Below, piece after piece: positions 42,701 through 45,700 of a stretch of DNA of 64,000 bases. The first letter of the stretch is position 1. The number at the start of each line of letters is the position of its first letter. Under the pieces are notes generated by a model, which was not told the origin of the DNA, ran no database searches, and saw nothing but the letters and a program-made list of their open reading frames with translations. Origin of the DNA: Strongylocentrotus droebachiensis (taxonomy: Eukaryota; Echinodermata; Echinoidea; Camarodonta; Strongylocentrotidae). Location: the NCBI GenBank assembly GCA_035222895.1, contig JAVYIG010007185.1:41851-105850 (forward strand), read 5' to 3'. The translations under genes and the position numbers were made by a program.

Positions 42701-45700
42701 GCTTCTATAAGAGAATACCGCCATACTGCACAGCACTCGCTACGATAAATCATATTTACGCAACTACAAAATCCCTAATTTTAGACAACATTCCGTAATT
42801 CCGTGATGATCGCTAATTTCCGTACCAATTACAGGAAATCCATACTAGTTGGCAGCTCTGTAATACTCAGTATTGTATCAGTGTCATGTTTCATGCAAAT
42901 CCATCACGCTTTAATACCGTATGCTGCAAATTTAGAAGTACCTACTGTACAGATGTTTATGAGTATGAACAATATTAAAAATTATCTTTAGTCATTTGCA
43001 TAAATCTTTCTTTACTTCGATCATGCCATGATTAATTGCTAGTTTTAAAAATATAAAGTGTTTGTGATCCAAAAAGCCTGTACATGTACATATTGAAAGC
43101 TTTGAAATGGAAAGAAACAAAACTCACAAAGAAAAAAAATTAATGCTAATCTGGAGCTCTGGTATGGGAATTGTATTTTGAGAGAAAATTGCTATGATTT
43201 ATTCTCGATTGTCTGTCCTGCAGTAGATTGGTTGTTTGAACCAGTTAAATAAAAATAAATGCACAAAAACTTACTGGGCATCATCTTTGATAAAAACCAT
43301 GACTCCCATAGTGACCTGTGTTTGGCCTACCAGTACTTACCCGGATTTCCTTATCTTTCTTTCCTTATCTTTCTATGCTCATTACTCAGCCACTATACAT
43401 TTTCTACCAACATTTGTTTGGCACATATTACATTTATTTGCAATCTTGAACATTCAGTGTAAGTGTTGTTGGATTCTGTAAGAATTTATTTTCTATATTT
43501 ACCAGAACTCAAGTTTATCTTTAAGCAATTCAAAGCTACAGATAAAATACATGTACAAAGATACGATCCTTCTTTGTATGGTTGCTTGGAAGCACAAATA
43601 TTAGAGAAACTGATTATATGTAGCTATATAGTAATATGCTAACTATGCTTTGACTACGTCTGACCTATTGAATCATCAATTAATTTGTGTTTTGTGAATT
43701 ATTCAAATTTCTATTGTGCAAGCAATAAACTAAATACTGCATGCAAATGGGCATTAACCTAGATTCATCTCTGGAATGCCCATGTAATCAAAATTCTTTG
43801 GCCCTATAGCAGAGCTGCCAACCTTGTGCGACCCAAAAAAGGAACCATAATAGCAAAAAAAAAGGAATTCATTAAATCGATACTTACAACCACGCGCGAC
43901 ACACTTCCAATGAAGAAATGTTCATTCCTCATGCTGTTTTTTCCATACAAGCAGGTATTTTTTCATTTTTTATTTTGGTATTATCAGCATTTCATTCTTT
44001 TTGAGAATATTTTTCTCTTCAAGTATGTTTTCAAGTATGTTTTAAACTGAGTTTTCTATTGAATTAACGATAAAATTAACATTTTAGGTCAGAAAAAATT
44101 AAATAAAAAAACACATATTTTATGAAGAAAAACCTATTACCCTAATTTGGAGGAAAAAACTGAGTAATTCCGGCAAAAACAGAATGGTTGGCAGCTCTGC
44201 TATAATATCTGGTAACCAGGAAATTCTGTCTGTTTAGAGCTCAAAGGGCCTAACTTAATACTGTCCTTCGGGCTATAAACAAGACAATTTATCCTCTTTT
44301 GTACTTAAACTAGCTCCTGATTTTTTTTCCTTTTTCCTTAACAATTTATGCCTTCCATCAATTTCCTCCTCTCCCTCAATGTTTAATGGATTCCTATAAA
44401 CATACTTGTACATGTAGATGGTATATTCCATGAAAAACAGCTATCAAGCTGCAATGTGGCTTATTTAATCAATATTTAAATTCAATAATATCAGATGCAA
44501 TATTCTTGTAATTGGAAATTTTCATTTACATGTACAGGTATACATGTACATTTAACTTTTTTTTTATTTACTTCCTTATGTATATTCCATGAAATGAGGT
44601 GCAATATGGCTATTAAATGAATATTTACAGTTAACTAGATTATTTGTACCCTACCAAGTTTTGTAATTTTGTTAGTACGTTTCTTGACAATGTTATATAT
44701 TTAAGCCTAGATCTAAAAGTATTCAACAAAGGACCTACATGTACATTAATTCAGCCAGTCCACCTTTCATTCTTGAGTTACAAAAACGAAACCCCCAAAA
44801 CATCAAATTAACAAGGGTTGTGAATAATTGAGTTGTTTACTATATGGACTGTATGTTGTAGTTTGCCTAGTATTTTCTTCCCTATGCATATTCCATGTAA
44901 TTTCACACTTGAACTGCAATGTGGTTTTCAACGAATGCCTTTCCAATTAAAAACCAGGAAATATCTCTGACTGGTCCTCTTTTATTGACATTTCTAGTAA
45001 TGATAATCATAATAACAGGATCAAAACTTCCTTTATTTGAATAGAGGGTGTTTATTTATTTACATTTTTTTAAATTTTACGTCTAGACTTCCTCCAATGG
45101 TACATGTATTATGCTATTCAAAGCTATTATGTCACATGACATACCAACCACATTTTGTGTGGACATCAATCTGATGATCAGGGCCCTGTTATAATAATAA
45201 GTTATAACGACTGTTATAAGCTACTAAAGTCGTGGCATTTGATTAGCTGGAAGAAAATTTGTCATAGAAATTTAGCATTATTTGTTCTTGATAAAAAGTT
45301 TTATGAAACAGGACCCTGGGCCAGTATTCAATACAATAGTTACATTAAGTCAGTATTTTATGTAGAATTTCCACTTTGATTTCAATTCAAATGCAAAGTT
45401 AATAAATGATAATGAGATCAACTTATATAGCGCAGCTACTATTTAAATTTACTCTACCGAGCTGTGATGGAAGCAAAACTTCTAACAGTGCTACTTTACA
45501 GACAAACATTAAAACAAAACTATTCAAAAGCTCCTGAAAACAAGTTCATCTTTAATAAAACTTTGAAGAGAGCACCAGATGAGGCTTTGCTTATTTCTAG
45601 TGGGAGGTTATTCCAAAGCTTTGGAGTGGCGCAACTGAAGGCGCAATCTGCAAGAATTACTTTGTTTGTGTGAGGTAGCTTTGGAAGCAGCTTGTCCTGC

